A stretch of 64,000 nucleotides of DNA, from contig DLKC01000004.1 in the NCBI GenBank assembly GCA_002478885.1, positions 1 to 64,000 on the forward strand, read 5' to 3'. The translations under genes were made by a program, and so were the position numbers. The stretch comes from Chitinophagaceae bacterium UBA7600. GTDB taxonomy: Bacteria; Bacteroidota; Bacteroidia; Chitinophagales; Chitinophagaceae. Below the pieces are notes generated by a model. It did no database searches and had not been told where the DNA came from. It worked only from the letters and a program-made list of their open reading frames with translations. Position 1 is the stretch's first letter. Each line of letters begins with the position of its first letter. This document shows, piece by piece, positions 33,960 to 43,026 of this stretch.

Positions 33960-35228
33960 ATGCAAAAGAAGTATTCTGCATCCAGGAGATCGTTTATCAG
34001 GAATTCGTTTGGCGCCGTTGCTGCGTTTAGTATTGTTCCCCGTCATGTGCTGGGACGTGGTTTTATTGCACCGAGCGACCAGTTGACAAAAGCGGTGATC
34101 GGTGTTGGCGGCATGGGGCGCAACCATTTTGAGTATGCAGGTACCCGGGTGGTAGCGATTTGTGATGTGGATAGCCAGCATTTGAAAGAGGCTGCTGCCA
34201 TGGTTGGCAACAATGTGAAGACATTTGCTGATCACAGGGAGGTGCTTGCACTGCCTGAAGTAGATATTGTACATATTGCCACGCCACCGCACTGGCATGG
34301 GATAATTGCGGCCGATGCGGCACGTGCAGGTAAGGACATTTGGTGTGAAAAGCCGATGACCCGGACTATTGGTGAAGGCAAGCGCCTGATGGAAGTGGTG
34401 CAGCAACACAAGACTATTTTTCGTTTGAATACGTGGTTCAGGTTTACCGATGAGTTTTACGGAATGAAAACAACTGTGGCGCCCATCAAAAAAATTGTGC
34501 AGAACGGTTTGCTTGGTTGGCCCCTGAAAGTTACGGTGAACAAGGCCACCGGGTTTGACTGGAAATTTTATTGGGTTGGCAAAACAAATCTTGAAACGCT
34601 GCCAGTGCCGCCAGAACTTGACTATGACCGTTGGCTTGGGCCTGCACCATTTAAACCTTATAACCCGCACCGCGTTCACCAGACGTTCCGGGGTTACTGG
34701 GATTATGATGGCGGCGGGCTTGGCGATATGGGCCAGCATTATATTGACCCTATTCAATATATTCTTGGCAAGGACGATACCAGTCCTGTATCTGTTGAAG
34801 TAGATGCGCCGGTACAGGATAAAGATGCGGTGGGCACTTTCAGAAGGATCGAATACACGTATGCAGATGGTTGTAAGATCATACTCGATGGAGAAAACAA
34901 GGATGTGAATGCTGCCTATATTGAAGGCCCGAATGGGAAACTGTATCCCGAACTGAAATCAGACATTCCCGATCTTGATAAAAAGCTGGCCAGTTTGCCT
35001 GATCCGGAGCCGCAGGTGACCGATTTTGTGGAAGCAGTTAAGCAACGCAAAAAATTCGCGCTAAATGAATCAAATGGTTTCCGGTCTTGTACCATCGTGA
35101 ACATGGGAAAAATCGCATGGGAGCTTAACCGCCCTTTGAAATTCGACCCGGTAAAACAATTGTTCATCGACGATAAGGAAGCGAACAGCTATATTCATCA
35201 GCCCATGCGTGGCCATTGGAAAGTGTGA
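33960..35228 (+). CDS. Gfo/Idh/MocA-family oxidoreductase with Tat signal
   Basis: 422 residues. SRRSFIRNSFGAVAAFSIVPRHVLG is a good twin-arginine signal. The NAD-binding core is KAVIGVGGMGRNHFEYAGTRVVAICDVD, followed by VHIATPPHWHGIIAADAARAGKDIWCEKPMTRTIGEG with the conserved EKP lysine. The substrate domain contains GYWDYDGGGLGDMGQHYIDPIQYILGKDDTSP. It likely works in the periplasm on a sugar or cyclitol. The pair of Tat-exported members in this window plus DUF1080 and GH97 suggests carbohydrate oxidation, but the genes are not in one operon. Confidence 0.9.
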   Translation: MQKKYSASRRSFIRNSFGAVAAFSIVPRHVLGRGFIAPSDQLTKAVIGVGGMGRNHFEYAGTRVVAICDVDSQHLKEAAAMVGNNVKTFADHREVLALPEVDIVHIATPPHWHGIIAADAARAGKDIWCEKPMTRTIGEGKRLMEVVQQHKTIFRLNTWFRFTDEFYGMKTTVAPIKKIVQNGLLGWPLKVTVNKATGFDWKFYWVGKTNLETLPVPPELDYDRWLGPAPFKPYNPHRVHQTFRGYWDYDGGGLGDMGQHYIDPIQYILGKDDTSPVSVEVDAPVQDKDAVGTFRRIEYTYADGCKIILDGENKDVNAAYIEGPNGKLYPELKSDIPDLDKKLASLPDPEPQVTDFVEAVKQRKKFALNESNGFRSCTIVNMGKIAWELNRPLKFDPVKQLFIDDKEANSYIHQPMRGHWKV

Positions 35229-35346
35229 TCCAGCCGGGCATATTATAGCGGTAATTGGTGCGGCCATATTTTAGGGCAGCAGGAAGTTTGCTTTATATTC
35301 CGGAGCAGTTGCTGATTGATTTTATTTAAAGACAACAATCCTCCAG

Positions 35347-37707
35347 TTGAAAAACCTCCCGTTTTATATTTTTTGTTTTGTTTGCATACTGTTTGCCACA
35401 AGTGCGCCGGCGCAATCCACCGGAACACTTCCTTCCGCGAAAATGGGCATTCTCGATCTCCGGAACGAGCATTTACGAAACAATGGGGTTGCCCTCAATG
35501 GTGAGTGGATTTTTTACTGGAATGAGCTTATCAGCCCCGATTCGCTGCAATTTTATCAAAAAAGTTTTGCCCGGTTGCCGATGTTGTGGAACGATATGCG
35601 CAATGCCGACAGCCGGATAAGTTCATCCGGTTATGCCACTTATGCGCTACGGGTGTTGCTGCCCGCCACGCATATACCACTGGCCCTGCAGTTGCCCGAT
35701 GTATACAGCAGTTACCAGGTTTTTGTAAATGGTAAATTGTTTGCCGAAGATGGCAAGGTTGGCAAGTCTCCAGGTGCCTATACGCCCCATTGGTCGGTAG
35801 GTTATAAAGCGTTGCCTACCGGTTCCGATACCCTTGATATTGTATTGCAGGTTGCGAATTTTAGTCATTATAAAGGTGGGGTTTACAAATCCTTGTCCGT
35901 GGCTGGTTTGCATTCCTTGTCCACGCAACACACCAGGTCGCAATCCATAGACTTTCTTTTAAGCGGGTGTCTTTTTATGGGCGGCCTTTTTTTTCTTGGC
36001 CTTTATTTGTTTGGCCGGCAAGACAAGGCGACCCTGTTTTTTTCTCTTTTCTGCATGTGCTACAGTTACCGGATCATTGGCACTTATCCTTATGTTTTGC
36101 ATAATCTTTTTGAAACGGTTCCCTGGGCAGTCACCCTTCACTTTGAATACCTGTCGCTGTATCTTTCTGCCATATTTTTTATGAAATATACCCGGCATCT
36201 TTACCCGGAAGACACCAATGATGCACTGATAACTTTTCTTATTTGGGCAGGCGTGCTTTTTGTTGGCACCGTGATTGTTTTTCCAACAACAACGTTTACC
36301 GGGTTTATGAGTTATTTCCTGATCCTGCTTTTTGTCTACATCAGTTATGCATTGTTCATCTATATAAAAGCTGCGAGCAATAAGCGAACCGGGGCGAAAG
36401 CGTCTATGGCCAGTGTGTTTATAATGATCATGGTAATACTCACGCTTAACCTGCATTATTTTAATATTGTCGGCTCTTTTACCTACCTCGTTTTTGCCGG
36501 CTATTTTTTCTATTTTTTCCTACAGTCGCTTATCCTGTCGTACAGATTTGCCACCAGGTTGCGATCGGCTAAAGAGCAAGCCGAGCAGGCGCTGAAAGCC
36601 AAATCTGAATTCCTGTCGGTGATGTCACACGAAATAAGAACGCCGTTAAATGGCGTTATCGGCATGACGCACCTGCTGATGAAAAAAGACCCTAAAGAAA
36701 ATTATGATAAGGAACTTGCTGTAATGCTTTTTTCTGCTAAAAACCTCTTGTCGATCGTAAATGATATTCTCGATTTTAACAAGATAGAAGCGGGTAAAAT
36801 ACAGTTTGAACCAATGCCCACCGATGTGCACGGCGTCATAGAAAATATTATTCAAACATTTGAGACAGTCGCAGAAGAGAAAATGGTAAAGCTGGTGTTT
36901 GAACCCGACAAGACTTTAGACGTAGCACTGGTACTTGATCCGACAAGGCTTTCACAGGTGTTGAACAATCTTGTTCACAATGCCATAAAATTTACAGAGG
37001 AAGGCAGTGTAACAATTGCAACAAAGGTAGAAGCCCGGACAGAAAAAGCAATTGCACTCACGATTAGTGTAAAGGATACCGGTATCGGCATTGCACCTGA
37101 AAAACAAAAAGCCATTTTTGAAAGGTTTACGCAAGCGGACAATTCCACCACAAGAAGCTTTGGCGGAACGGGGCTTGGCTTATCCATTTGTAAAAGCCTG
37201 CTCGATTTGCAAGGCAGCCAGCTTAAGTTAAGCAGTAGCCCGGGGCATGGCTCCACTTTTTATTTTACCCGTAACTGCGATGTTGCAGGCAAGCTGGAAA
37301 TAAAGCGCGAGGAGGCTGACATGACATCACTCGTAAACGAAGCGCCACTCAAAGGCATTCATTTGCTCATGGCAGAAGACAACGAGTTTAATGTAATGGT
37401 TGCGCTAAACTTTTTGGAAAGCTGGGGTGCGGTTGTTGATGTTGCGGAAAACGGCCAGGCTGCGTTGGATAAGTTTGATGCGTTAAAACATCGCCTCGTG
37501 CTGATGGATCTTCATATGCCTGTTATGGATGGCTACGAATCCATCCGGCGGTTAAGGGCAGCTGGTTTCGACCTTCCCGTGATTGCGCTTACAGCAAGCA
37601 GCAATGCCAATGAAAACAACCGGCTATCCGACATGAACGTTATGGATATTGTACTTAAGCCTTTCGAGCCGGAGGTACTGCTTGCCGCCATTTTAAAATA
37701 TATATAA
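35347..37707 (+). CDS. 7TMR-DISM hybrid sensor histidine kinase
   Basis: 786 residues from a TTG start at 35347, chosen because the signal peptide ([22 protein letters not shown]) begins exactly there with no ATG before it. An extracellular 7TMR-DISM sensor domain (about 25-185) is followed by seven membrane helices (about 195-395), a HisKA domain with H428 in [10 protein letters not shown], a HATPase domain ([35 protein letters not shown]), and a C-terminal receiver with D721 in [12 protein letters not shown]. The DISM layout is known for carbohydrate or small-ligand sensing. No output regulator is adjacent, so the phosphorelay partner is elsewhere. Confidence 0.92.
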   Translation: MKNLPFYIFCFVCILFATSAPAQSTGTLPSAKMGILDLRNEHLRNNGVALNGEWIFYWNELISPDSLQFYQKSFARLPMLWNDMRNADSRISSSGYATYALRVLLPATHIPLALQLPDVYSSYQVFVNGKLFAEDGKVGKSPGAYTPHWSVGYKALPTGSDTLDIVLQVANFSHYKGGVYKSLSVAGLHSLSTQHTRSQSIDFLLSGCLFMGGLFFLGLYLFGRQDKATLFFSLFCMCYSYRIIGTYPYVLHNLFETVPWAVTLHFEYLSLYLSAIFFMKYTRHLYPEDTNDALITFLIWAGVLFVGTVIVFPTTTFTGFMSYFLILLFVYISYALFIYIKAASNKRTGAKASMASVFIMIMVILTLNLHYFNIVGSFTYLVFAGYFFYFFLQSLILSYRFATRLRSAKEQAEQALKAKSEFLSVMSHEIRTPLNGVIGMTHLLMKKDPKENYDKELAVMLFSAKNLLSIVNDILDFNKIEAGKIQFEPMPTDVHGVIENIIQTFETVAEEKMVKLVFEPDKTLDVALVLDPTRLSQVLNNLVHNAIKFTEEGSVTIATKVEARTEKAIALTISVKDTGIGIAPEKQKAIFERFTQADNSTTRSFGGTGLGLSICKSLLDLQGSQLKLSSSPGHGSTFYFTRNCDVAGKLEIKREEADMTSLVNEAPLKGIHLLMAEDNEFNVMVALNFLESWGAVVDVAENGQAALDKFDALKHRLVLMDLHMPVMDGYESIRRLRAAGFDLPVIALTASSNANENNRLSDMNVMDIVLKPFEPEVLLAAILKYI

Positions 37708-37720
37708 GTGATTATGCTTT

Positions 37721-37758
37721 TGTGCCACTATCGGCTTCGTTGTGTCACTCCCTTGTAC
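37721..37758 (+). repeat. Dispersed repeat, copy 17 (GTGTCAC variant)
   Basis: CGGCTTCGTTGTGTCACTCC followed by CTTGTAC. It begins 14 bases after the histidine kinase stop codon. Confidence 0.65.
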
Positions 37759-37858
37759 TTTCTTTTGTTAACGCGGCTTTTTGCATGCGCATGACAATCC
37801 CCATCCAGTATGCGGCGTGCATCTGCAGGGTGTACGATAACCTTATTTGAAGAAACGG

Positions 37859-37966
37859 TTAGTCCATTATAAGCAAGCTTACAATAACGATGGCTGCCAT
37901 TGCGAGAAACAGCATGCCCATGAGCGCCAGGAATTTTGCTACGTTCAGATCTTTTTTGTTGTTCAT
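37859..37966 (-). CDS. Predicted 35-residue membrane peptide
   Basis: An ATG at 37966 opens 35 codons starting MNNKKDLNVAKF and ending in a TAA at 37859-37861. A short basic, polar N-terminus is followed by one hydrophobic segment (LALMGMLFLAMAAIVIVSLL), the usual look of a small inner-membrane peptide. There is no known family and codon use cannot be judged at this length. It could be chance. The amphipathic-to-hydrophobic layout and Met-rich helix are the only support. Confidence 0.4.
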   Translation of the reverse strand: MNNKKDLNVAKFLALMGMLFLAMAAIVIVSLLIMD

Positions 37967-38208
37967 TTTGTTGGTTAAAACTTTTTGAATAGAAGAGCAG
38001 TCAGCTCATAAGATAAGCCTATTTTAGTCCATTGCCGATTAATATTTATACATATACTGAAACAACAATCACGGGTTTTCTCAGTGGTAGCCGAAGCTTC
38101 CGGGTTAAGATGATCAGCAGTGTAGCAGCGCCGGCCTTTTATAAGGAATGCAAAGTGTTGCATGAGTGATAGCGGCATTTGCTGTATGCTTATTAAACAG
38201 CGATAGCT

Positions 38209-38255
38209 GAAGTGTGCGACGCAAGGGACGATGCTATGGCATACAGGTGCCGGGG
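38209..38255 (-). repeat. Dispersed repeat, copy 18 (short form)
   Basis: TGAAGTGTGCGACGCAAGGG then ACGATGCTATGG and GTGCCGGGG. Confidence 0.7.
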
Positions 38256-38305
38256 ACAAAAAGTATTCCCTCACTTTGCGAACATTGAATTGCGGGTAAT
38301 ATTGA

Positions 38306-38689
38306 TTATGCTACCATTTCTGCATAAAGCTTATCCAGGGTATTATTCATGTCGCTGCACAGGCCAGGGTGCACCGGTGATGTTTGTATAACGGTACTTC
38401 TTGCCGCGGTTAGCCAGCGAAAGCGGGAACTTAATGGCAGTTGCGCGATGGGGCCGCCCTCTGCTGCGCCCTTGCATATTTGTTCAAAAGCATGAAGGAT
38501 CTGCGTGAGTTCGTTGAATTCGATTTCCGGGGAGAGCGCCAGCAGCCTTTCTTTGTTCAAAGCATATTTTATTTGAAGAAAGCTTTTCGATGCACAATAA
38601 AGGATTACCCCAACGTTGAGGAATTCGCCTCTTTCAACGCGTGGCACCACCCTTATAATGGCATACTCAAATAATTGCTTTTCTTGCAT
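38306..38689 (-). CDS. DUF3037 protein
   Basis: 127 residues. FEYAIIRVVPRVERGEFLNVGVILYC at the start is the diagnostic DUF3037 motif, and the rest is alpha-helical with ILHAFEQICKGAAEGGPIAQLPLSSRFRWLTAARSTVIQ. Function unknown. It overlaps the end of the HipA-like kinase gene by 23 bases and follows it in the same direction, so the two are translationally coupled. Pairs of this kind recur in bacteria by my general recollection, which suggests that the two proteins act together. Confidence 0.85.
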   Translation of the reverse strand: MQEKQLFEYAIIRVVPRVERGEFLNVGVILYCASKSFLQIKYALNKERLLALSPEIEFNELTQILHAFEQICKGAAEGGPIAQLPLSSRFRWLTAARSTVIQTSPVHPGLCSDMNNTLDKLYAEMVA

Positions 38690-39464
38690 TGATTGCTTCT
38701 TTTACAAAAACTCCGGAAGCGTTAAGCCTTGTGGTTAAAAATTTTTGATAGACCATTCTTTTTTCGTCGGCGCTTTCAGCGGAACCGTCTTCCCTGAGCC
38801 ATTCTCCGGGAATCAAAGAAACAATTGCCGCAAAGATTTCTTCGTTTAACAGCGCCCGGAATTTTTCATCACTCTTTTCTATTGCTGAAGCCTGAGGCAA
38901 CAGCACGTGGTCTTTCACCTGTAGAAAAGGTTTTATCGCCTGCTCTTCGAAGTTTTGCCACGCGTGATGAAAATACAACGATGCGCCGTGGTCGATCAGC
39001 CACAGATCTCTTTTCCACATTAGCATGTTTGTGTTGCGGGCAGTGCGGTCAACATTGGTAATTAAACAGTCAAGCCACACAATGTCAGACGCCAATTGTT
39101 CATCGGGTATTACTGTTACCGGGTCGTAGGTAACAGCACCCTGCAGGTAATGGAGTGCGAGATTCAGGCCTGTGCTCGCTTTCAACAAATCCTGTATTTC
39201 TTCATCCGGCTCTGTTCTGCCAAATGCAGCCTCAAGATTGGCGAACACAATTTCAGGAACCCTTAACCCCACCGCTCTTGCCAGTTCACCGCCGATAAGT
39301 TCTGCGATCAATGCCTTTGGTCCCTGCCCGGCGCCGCGAAACTTTAACACGTACATGAAGTCGTCATCAGCCCCTGCAATAGCAGGCAAGGAGCCGCCTT
39401 CGCGTAGTGGGGTTACATAGCGTGTTACATTTACTGTTCTTATTTCGGGAGTATAAAATGGCAT
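38667..39464 (-). CDS. HipA-like kinase-fold protein
   Basis: 265 residues, about 60% of the length of E. coli HipA, with no HipB antitoxin beside it. A nucleotide-binding Lys lies in DFMYVLKFRG (K41). The catalytic loop is LITNVDRTARNTNML (D139, with N144/N146), and the DFG-like metal site is LIDHGASLYFHH (D158). These fit the HipA-like Ser/Thr kinase superfamily. The natural target is unknown. Partner DUF3037 overlaps the 3' end. The pairing looks like a two-component module but is not a typical toxin-antitoxin pair because no DNA-binding partner is seen. Confidence 0.82.
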   Translation of the reverse strand: MPFYTPEIRTVNVTRYVTPLREGGSLPAIAGADDDFMYVLKFRGAGQGPKALIAELIGGELARAVGLRVPEIVFANLEAAFGRTEPDEEIQDLLKASTGLNLALHYLQGAVTYDPVTVIPDEQLASDIVWLDCLITNVDRTARNTNMLMWKRDLWLIDHGASLYFHHAWQNFEEQAIKPFLQVKDHVLLPQASAIEKSDEKFRALLNEEIFAAIVSLIPGEWLREDGSAESADEKRMVYQKFLTTRLNASGVFVKEAINARKAII

Positions 39465-39476
39465 GCGTTAAAGAAA

Positions 39477-39504
39477 CAGGTTCCCGTTAAGAGCCGGGAA
39501 CCTG
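39477..39504 (-). terminator. Hairpin between HipA-like and DUF1080 genes
   Basis: CAGGTTCCC and GGGAACCTG form perfect nine-base arms. On the minus strand they precede TTTCTTT, so it would end the DUF1080 transcript. Confidence 0.7.
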
Positions 39505-39510
39505 CGTAAT

Positions 39511-40473
39511 TTATTTTGCTGTCGCAATGGTAATATTCCTGAATTCGATCGGCCCGTGATCGCCCTGGAAATAGATCGGTCCGGGCTCCCCTTCCTTACT
39601 GTCGAGTGCACCGCCGGTAATACCTGGTATTTCCTGGTTATGCACCACTTCTTTTCCGTTTACGGCAATGGTAACGAACCTGCCAACGAGTGTAATATCG
39701 TAGCTCTGCCATTCGCCCGGGCCTTTTGGTGCTACCTCGCTGGGAGAAATAAATCCGTATACAGAGCCCAGTGAATCCCTTGTTGTTTCGGGCCCGGTGC
39801 AATCAATGATCTGCACTTCATAACGGCCACGCAGGTAAACGCCGCTGTTGCTTTCGGCAGGGTAGCGAAATTCAACATGCAGTTTAAAGTCTGAGAACTT
39901 TTGATCGGTGGCAATATTGCTGCCCGACTTCGGGCTCTTCAGCACACCATTGTCTACCACCCATTGGTTAACGGTGCCGAGGGCATGCCAGCCCGTTAAA
40001 TCTTTCCCGTTGAAAACCGGGACTGGCTTTCCCCACTTTACTTCGCCGGAAGGGCGGAGTGCCGGCGCGCGAACTGCTGTCCATTTCATTATACTGCCAT
40101 CAGTGTATGTTAAGGAGCCGCTGATGTTTTCTCCCTCCAGCGTGCCTTCAAAAACCAGGTCTTTATCACCCCTGTCCCATTGTGGCGGAACAGCAAAGCT
40201 GAGTTTGCCGTCGGTAAAATTTACGCGTGCTACAGGCCTTGCGCTGCCAAAGTTTATCACCACCTGGCCCACGAGCATGTTGGTGCCTGAGTGCCTTACT
40301 TCGAGCCAGCCCGGTGCAGGTTTACCGTTCCAGTCAATCGTCATGTCCCAGCGGCCTTCCAGCGGCGATTTGCCTGCTGCCTTAACCCCGGTAACGGTTA
40401 CAAAAAGTACTGTTGCGAGCATCAGCATGGTGCGCCATGCGTGTTTCCTTCGTGTTGAGCATTCTTTTTTCAT
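39511..40473 (-). CDS. DUF1080 (3-keto-disaccharide hydrolase-like) protein
   Basis: About 320 residues from the ATG at 40473 (the frame runs 39 codons further without a signal). The signal region is RRKHAWRTMLMLATVLFVTVTGVKA. After an N-terminal beta domain (LEGRWDMTIDWNGKPAPGWLEVRHSGTNMLVGQVVINFG) the DUF1080 concanavalin-like domain follows (GWHALGTVNQWVVDNGVLKSP, FSDFKLHVEFRYPAESNSGVYLRGRYEVQIIDC, GPGEWQSYDITLVGR, GPIYFQGDHGPIEFRNI). DUF1080 members include hydrolases and lyases of 3-keto-glycosides, made by Gfo/Idh-type oxidoreductases. It is probably secreted. Specificity is not readable from the sequence. Confidence 0.87.
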   Translation of the reverse strand: MKKECSTRRKHAWRTMLMLATVLFVTVTGVKAAGKSPLEGRWDMTIDWNGKPAPGWLEVRHSGTNMLVGQVVINFGSARPVARVNFTDGKLSFAVPPQWDRGDKDLVFEGTLEGENISGSLTYTDGSIMKWTAVRAPALRPSGEVKWGKPVPVFNGKDLTGWHALGTVNQWVVDNGVLKSPKSGSNIATDQKFSDFKLHVEFRYPAESNSGVYLRGRYEVQIIDCTGPETTRDSLGSVYGFISPSEVAPKGPGEWQSYDITLVGRFVTIAVNGKEVVHNQEIPGITGGALDSKEGEPGPIYFQGDHGPIEFRNITIATAK

Positions 40474-40581
40474 GATATGCAATTGGGCTTTTGCCCGGGT
40501 TAGAAAAACAATTAATGTATCACGTAAATGTAAGCCCTTGGTATGATTGCACATAAAGAAACCCTGATATAAATTTTTGTT

Positions 40582-40631
40582 GCCCGGCATTTGTTTTTCA
40601 TGGCAGCTTTACTTGCGTCGCACACTTGTAC
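40582..40631 (+). repeat. Dispersed repeat, copy 19 (short form)
   Basis: GCCCGGCATTTG, then GGCAGCTTTACTTGCGTCGC followed by ACACTTGTAC. Confidence 0.75.
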
Positions 40632-40712
40632 ATACTATCTGTGAATGGTCAATGATGAATAAAGCGCTTAGCGGCAACGGTTTTGTTGGATAAGGGTCAC
40701 CAATATTCGAAA

Positions 40713-40789
40713 GTATAAGAGAGCAATCCCGGATCGTCCCTCCCCGGGACAAGCGCAACGGAAGATGTCCAGGCGGTACAGCCGGGCTC
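40713..40789 (-). repeat. Dispersed repeat, copy 20 (variant hairpin)
   Basis: Ends in GCGCAACGGAAG and GCCGGGCTCC, but the centre is CCCGGATCGTCCCTCCCCGGGA instead of the usual insert. It is the clearest example of a different hairpin between the same flanks. It lies in the gap before the esterase. Confidence 0.65.
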
Positions 40790-40836
40790 CAAAAAATCTG
40801 CGTGGTCAGCAACAGAAATACGTTTAACTTAAGCGC

Positions 40837-41745
40837 ATGAAAAGAAAAATTCAATGGTTGCTTTGGTCATTTCTGCTGCTGTTTAAACTGTTGCCTGCGC
40901 AAACATCGCCTGTGCAAAAACTTTTTCCGCAGGGTACGGTCATGCACAGCAATATCAATTATGCAGGAGATGCATCTACAAAACATTTGCTGGATATTTA
41001 TCTCCCGGCCGGTGATAAGAAAAACCTCCCTTTAGTGGTGTGGATACATGGCGGCGCGTGGATGGTTAATGATAAGTACGCGGACATGAGTTATATGGCC
41101 AACACGGTGAAAGGTTTTATTGCAAAAGGCTATGCACTTGCATCGATCGACTACCGTTACAGCACCGAGGCTGTTTTTCCGGCACAGATACAAGACTGTA
41201 ACCAGGCATTGGAATATTTATACCAGCACGCAAAGGAATACAATATCGATCGCGACCGGATAGCGCTGGTCGGTTTTTCGGCCGGCGGCCATCTTGCATG
41301 TTTGACCGGTTTGTCGAACAATAATGATGTGAAAGATTTTTATCCAAAAGGGGCAAAGCCGCATTTTAGAATAAAGGCAGTGCTTGATTTTTATGGTCCT
41401 GCAGACCTGTTGATGCTGGCAAATAACCCGGATACTACCGTGAACGGGTTAAGCAGCCCGGTTGCCCGGCTACTTGGCGCAACCCAAATTGCAAGGCCCG
41501 ATCTTGCAAAGCGTGCGAGCCCGGTTACGTATGTTGATAAGAACGATCCACCGTTTCTTATCGTGCAGGGCGAGAAAGATGAGTCGGTGCCCAACACACA
41601 ATCCAAAGTGCTCAGTTCGTGGCTTACCCTCAACGATGTAAAGAATCAATTGATTGTTGTTCCCGGTGCGCCGCATTATGGCGAAATGTTTGATGCGGAT
41701 TATATAAGAACTGCGTTGTTTGCATTCCTGGAAGCGCATCTCTGA
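40837..41745 (+). CDS. Alpha/beta hydrolase, esterase/lipase family
   Basis: 302 residues with a likely signal (LLWSFLLLFKLLPAQ). The oxyanion-hole motif is VVWIHGGAWMVNDKY, the nucleophile elbow GFSAGGHLA (Ser in GxSxG). An Asp in GEKDESVP and a His in PGAPHYGEMF complete the triad. This is the BD-FAE/carboxylesterase type, often found in polysaccharide-utilisation loci where it removes acetyl or feruloyl groups. It probably acts outside the cytoplasm. The direct neighbours are the zinc alcohol dehydrogenase downstream and the DUF1080 gene upstream, on the opposite strand. Confidence 0.88.
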   Translation: MKRKIQWLLWSFLLLFKLLPAQTSPVQKLFPQGTVMHSNINYAGDASTKHLLDIYLPAGDKKNLPLVVWIHGGAWMVNDKYADMSYMANTVKGFIAKGYALASIDYRYSTEAVFPAQIQDCNQALEYLYQHAKEYNIDRDRIALVGFSAGGHLACLTGLSNNNDVKDFYPKGAKPHFRIKAVLDFYGPADLLMLANNPDTTVNGLSSPVARLLGATQIARPDLAKRASPVTYVDKNDPPFLIVQGEKDESVPNTQSKVLSSWLTLNDVKNQLIVVPGAPHYGEMFDADYIRTALFAFLEAHL

Positions 41746-41749
41746 TTAC

Positions 41750-41782
41750 TTTGTCCGGCCTCGTTAAGTTCGCCTATTTTTG
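41750..41782 (+). promoter_or_regulatory. Consensus Bacteroidota promoter for the alcohol dehydrogenase gene
   Basis: TTTG (41750-41753), a 21-base spacer and TATTTTTG (41775-41782) match TTTG-N19-21-TAnnTTTG exactly. The gene starts at 41872, giving a leader of about 85 bases. Confidence 0.7.
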
Positions 41783-41871
41783 AACGATATATAAAACAAA
41801 TGCATGAACTGTTTGTTTGTGCAATACTTACCCCTGGTTACTCTAACAAAAGCAAAACTAAATTTTAGATT

Positions 41872-42918
41872 ATGGCAACAGCAACGAAAGCTTATGCGGC
41901 GCAGACGAACACATCGCCATTAGCGCCGTGGAATTTTGAAAGACGTGAGCCTAAACCTCACGATGTACAGTTTGATATTTTGTATTGTGGTGTTTGTCAC
42001 TCAGACCTTCACCAGATCAGGGACGAATGGTTTCCTGGTATTTTTCCAATGGTTCCCGGTCACGAGATCGTTGGCCGTGTTACCCGTGTTGGAGACCATG
42101 TAAAAAAATATAAAGTGGGCGACCTTGTTGGTGTTGGGTGTATGGTTGACTCCTGCCGTACCTGCGAAAACTGTAAGGATGGCCTCGAGCAGTATTGTGA
42201 AAATGGCAGTTCACAAACTTACAATGGCACCGAGCAAGATAAGGTAACGCCGACTTATGGTGGTTACTCCAATATCATGGTTTGTCATGAAGATTTTGTG
42301 CTACGTATTTCTGAAAAGTTAGATCTCGCCGCAGTGGCACCTTTGCTGTGTGCCGGCATAACCACCTACTCTCCGTTGCGTCATTGGAAAATCGGCAAAG
42401 GGCATAAAGTAGCTGTGCTTGGCTTAGGCGGGCTTGGTCATATGGCGGTAAAATTTGCAGCTGCATTTGGTGCGGAAGTTACCATGCTCAGCCATTCTCC
42501 ATCAAAACAAAAAGATGCCGAAAGATTGGGCGCTCACCATTTTGTATTAACAAGCGACAAAGAACAATTGAAAGCGGTTCGCAACAGTTTTCATTTTATC
42601 ATCGACACGGTTTCGGCGCCGCATGACTACAATACTTATCTCGGTTTATTAAAAACAAATGGCGTTCAAATTTGCGTGGGCGTGCCGCCGACGCCACTGC
42701 AAATCCATGGTTTCAGCTTGCTGGGCAACCGCAGAAGTATTGCCGGCTCCGGTATAGGAGGCATTCCCGAAACACAGGAGATGCTTGACTTTTGTGCCGA
42801 ACACAATATTGTATCTGATATTGAACTGATCGATATCAAGGACATCAATACGGCTTACGAAAGAATGCTGAAAGGAGATGTGCGTTATCGTTTTGTAATT
42901 GATATGGCAACTCTGTAG
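41872..42918 (+). CDS. Zinc-dependent NAD(P) alcohol dehydrogenase (YahK/CAD type)
   Basis: 348 residues of the medium-chain reductase family. The catalytic zinc ligands are in GVCHSDLHQIRDEW and FPMVPGHEIVG. The structural zinc site is GCMVDSCRTCENCKDGLEQYC. The Rossmann motif is VAVLGLGGLGHMAVKFAAAFG, and the catalytic second Cys is in APLLCAGITTYSPLRHW. The pattern fits cinnamyl-alcohol/YahK-type aldehyde reductases, which usually prefer NADPH. It is driven by a consensus promoter and ends at a strong terminator, so it is a single-gene unit. Confidence 0.93.
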   Translation: MATATKAYAAQTNTSPLAPWNFERREPKPHDVQFDILYCGVCHSDLHQIRDEWFPGIFPMVPGHEIVGRVTRVGDHVKKYKVGDLVGVGCMVDSCRTCENCKDGLEQYCENGSSQTYNGTEQDKVTPTYGGYSNIMVCHEDFVLRISEKLDLAAVAPLLCAGITTYSPLRHWKIGKGHKVAVLGLGGLGHMAVKFAAAFGAEVTMLSHSPSKQKDAERLGAHHFVLTSDKEQLKAVRNSFHFIIDTVSAPHDYNTYLGLLKTNGVQICVGVPPTPLQIHGFSLLGNRRSIAGSGIGGIPETQEMLDFCAEHNIVSDIELIDIKDINTAYERMLKGDVRYRFVIDMATL

Positions 42919-42938
42919 TACAGTCCTGTAAATATTTT

Positions 42939-42967
42939 AAAGCACAACCGGGAGGTTGTGCTTTTTT
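42939..42967 (+). terminator. Terminator after alcohol dehydrogenase gene
   Basis: AAAGCACAACC and GGTTGTGCTTT pair perfectly around GGGA and run into TTTTTT, 20 bases after the stop. Confidence 0.9.
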
Positions 42968-42974
42968 GTGTTAT

Positions 42975-43026
42975 GTACCCGGCACCGGCAATACTATGAT
43001 GCTTTGGTTGTGTCACTCACTTGTAC
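42975..43026 (+). repeat. Dispersed repeat, copy 21 (GTGTCAC variant)
   Basis: GTACCCGGC, CTATGATGCTTTGG, then TTGTGTCACTCACTTGTAC. It overlaps the 3' end of the gene at 42994-43491. Confidence 0.75.

Larger units (their letters stand above)
37708..38305. other. Gap with repeats and a microprotein
   Basis: It contains two dispersed-repeat copies (37721-37758 and 38209-38255) and a 35-codon membrane peptide on the minus strand. I see no other gene. Confidence 0.55.

Noticed and set aside
33954..34757. Minus-strand open frame of 267 codons
   Set aside because: It shadows the Gfo/Idh gene, which carries the NAD-binding and EKP motifs in its own frame.
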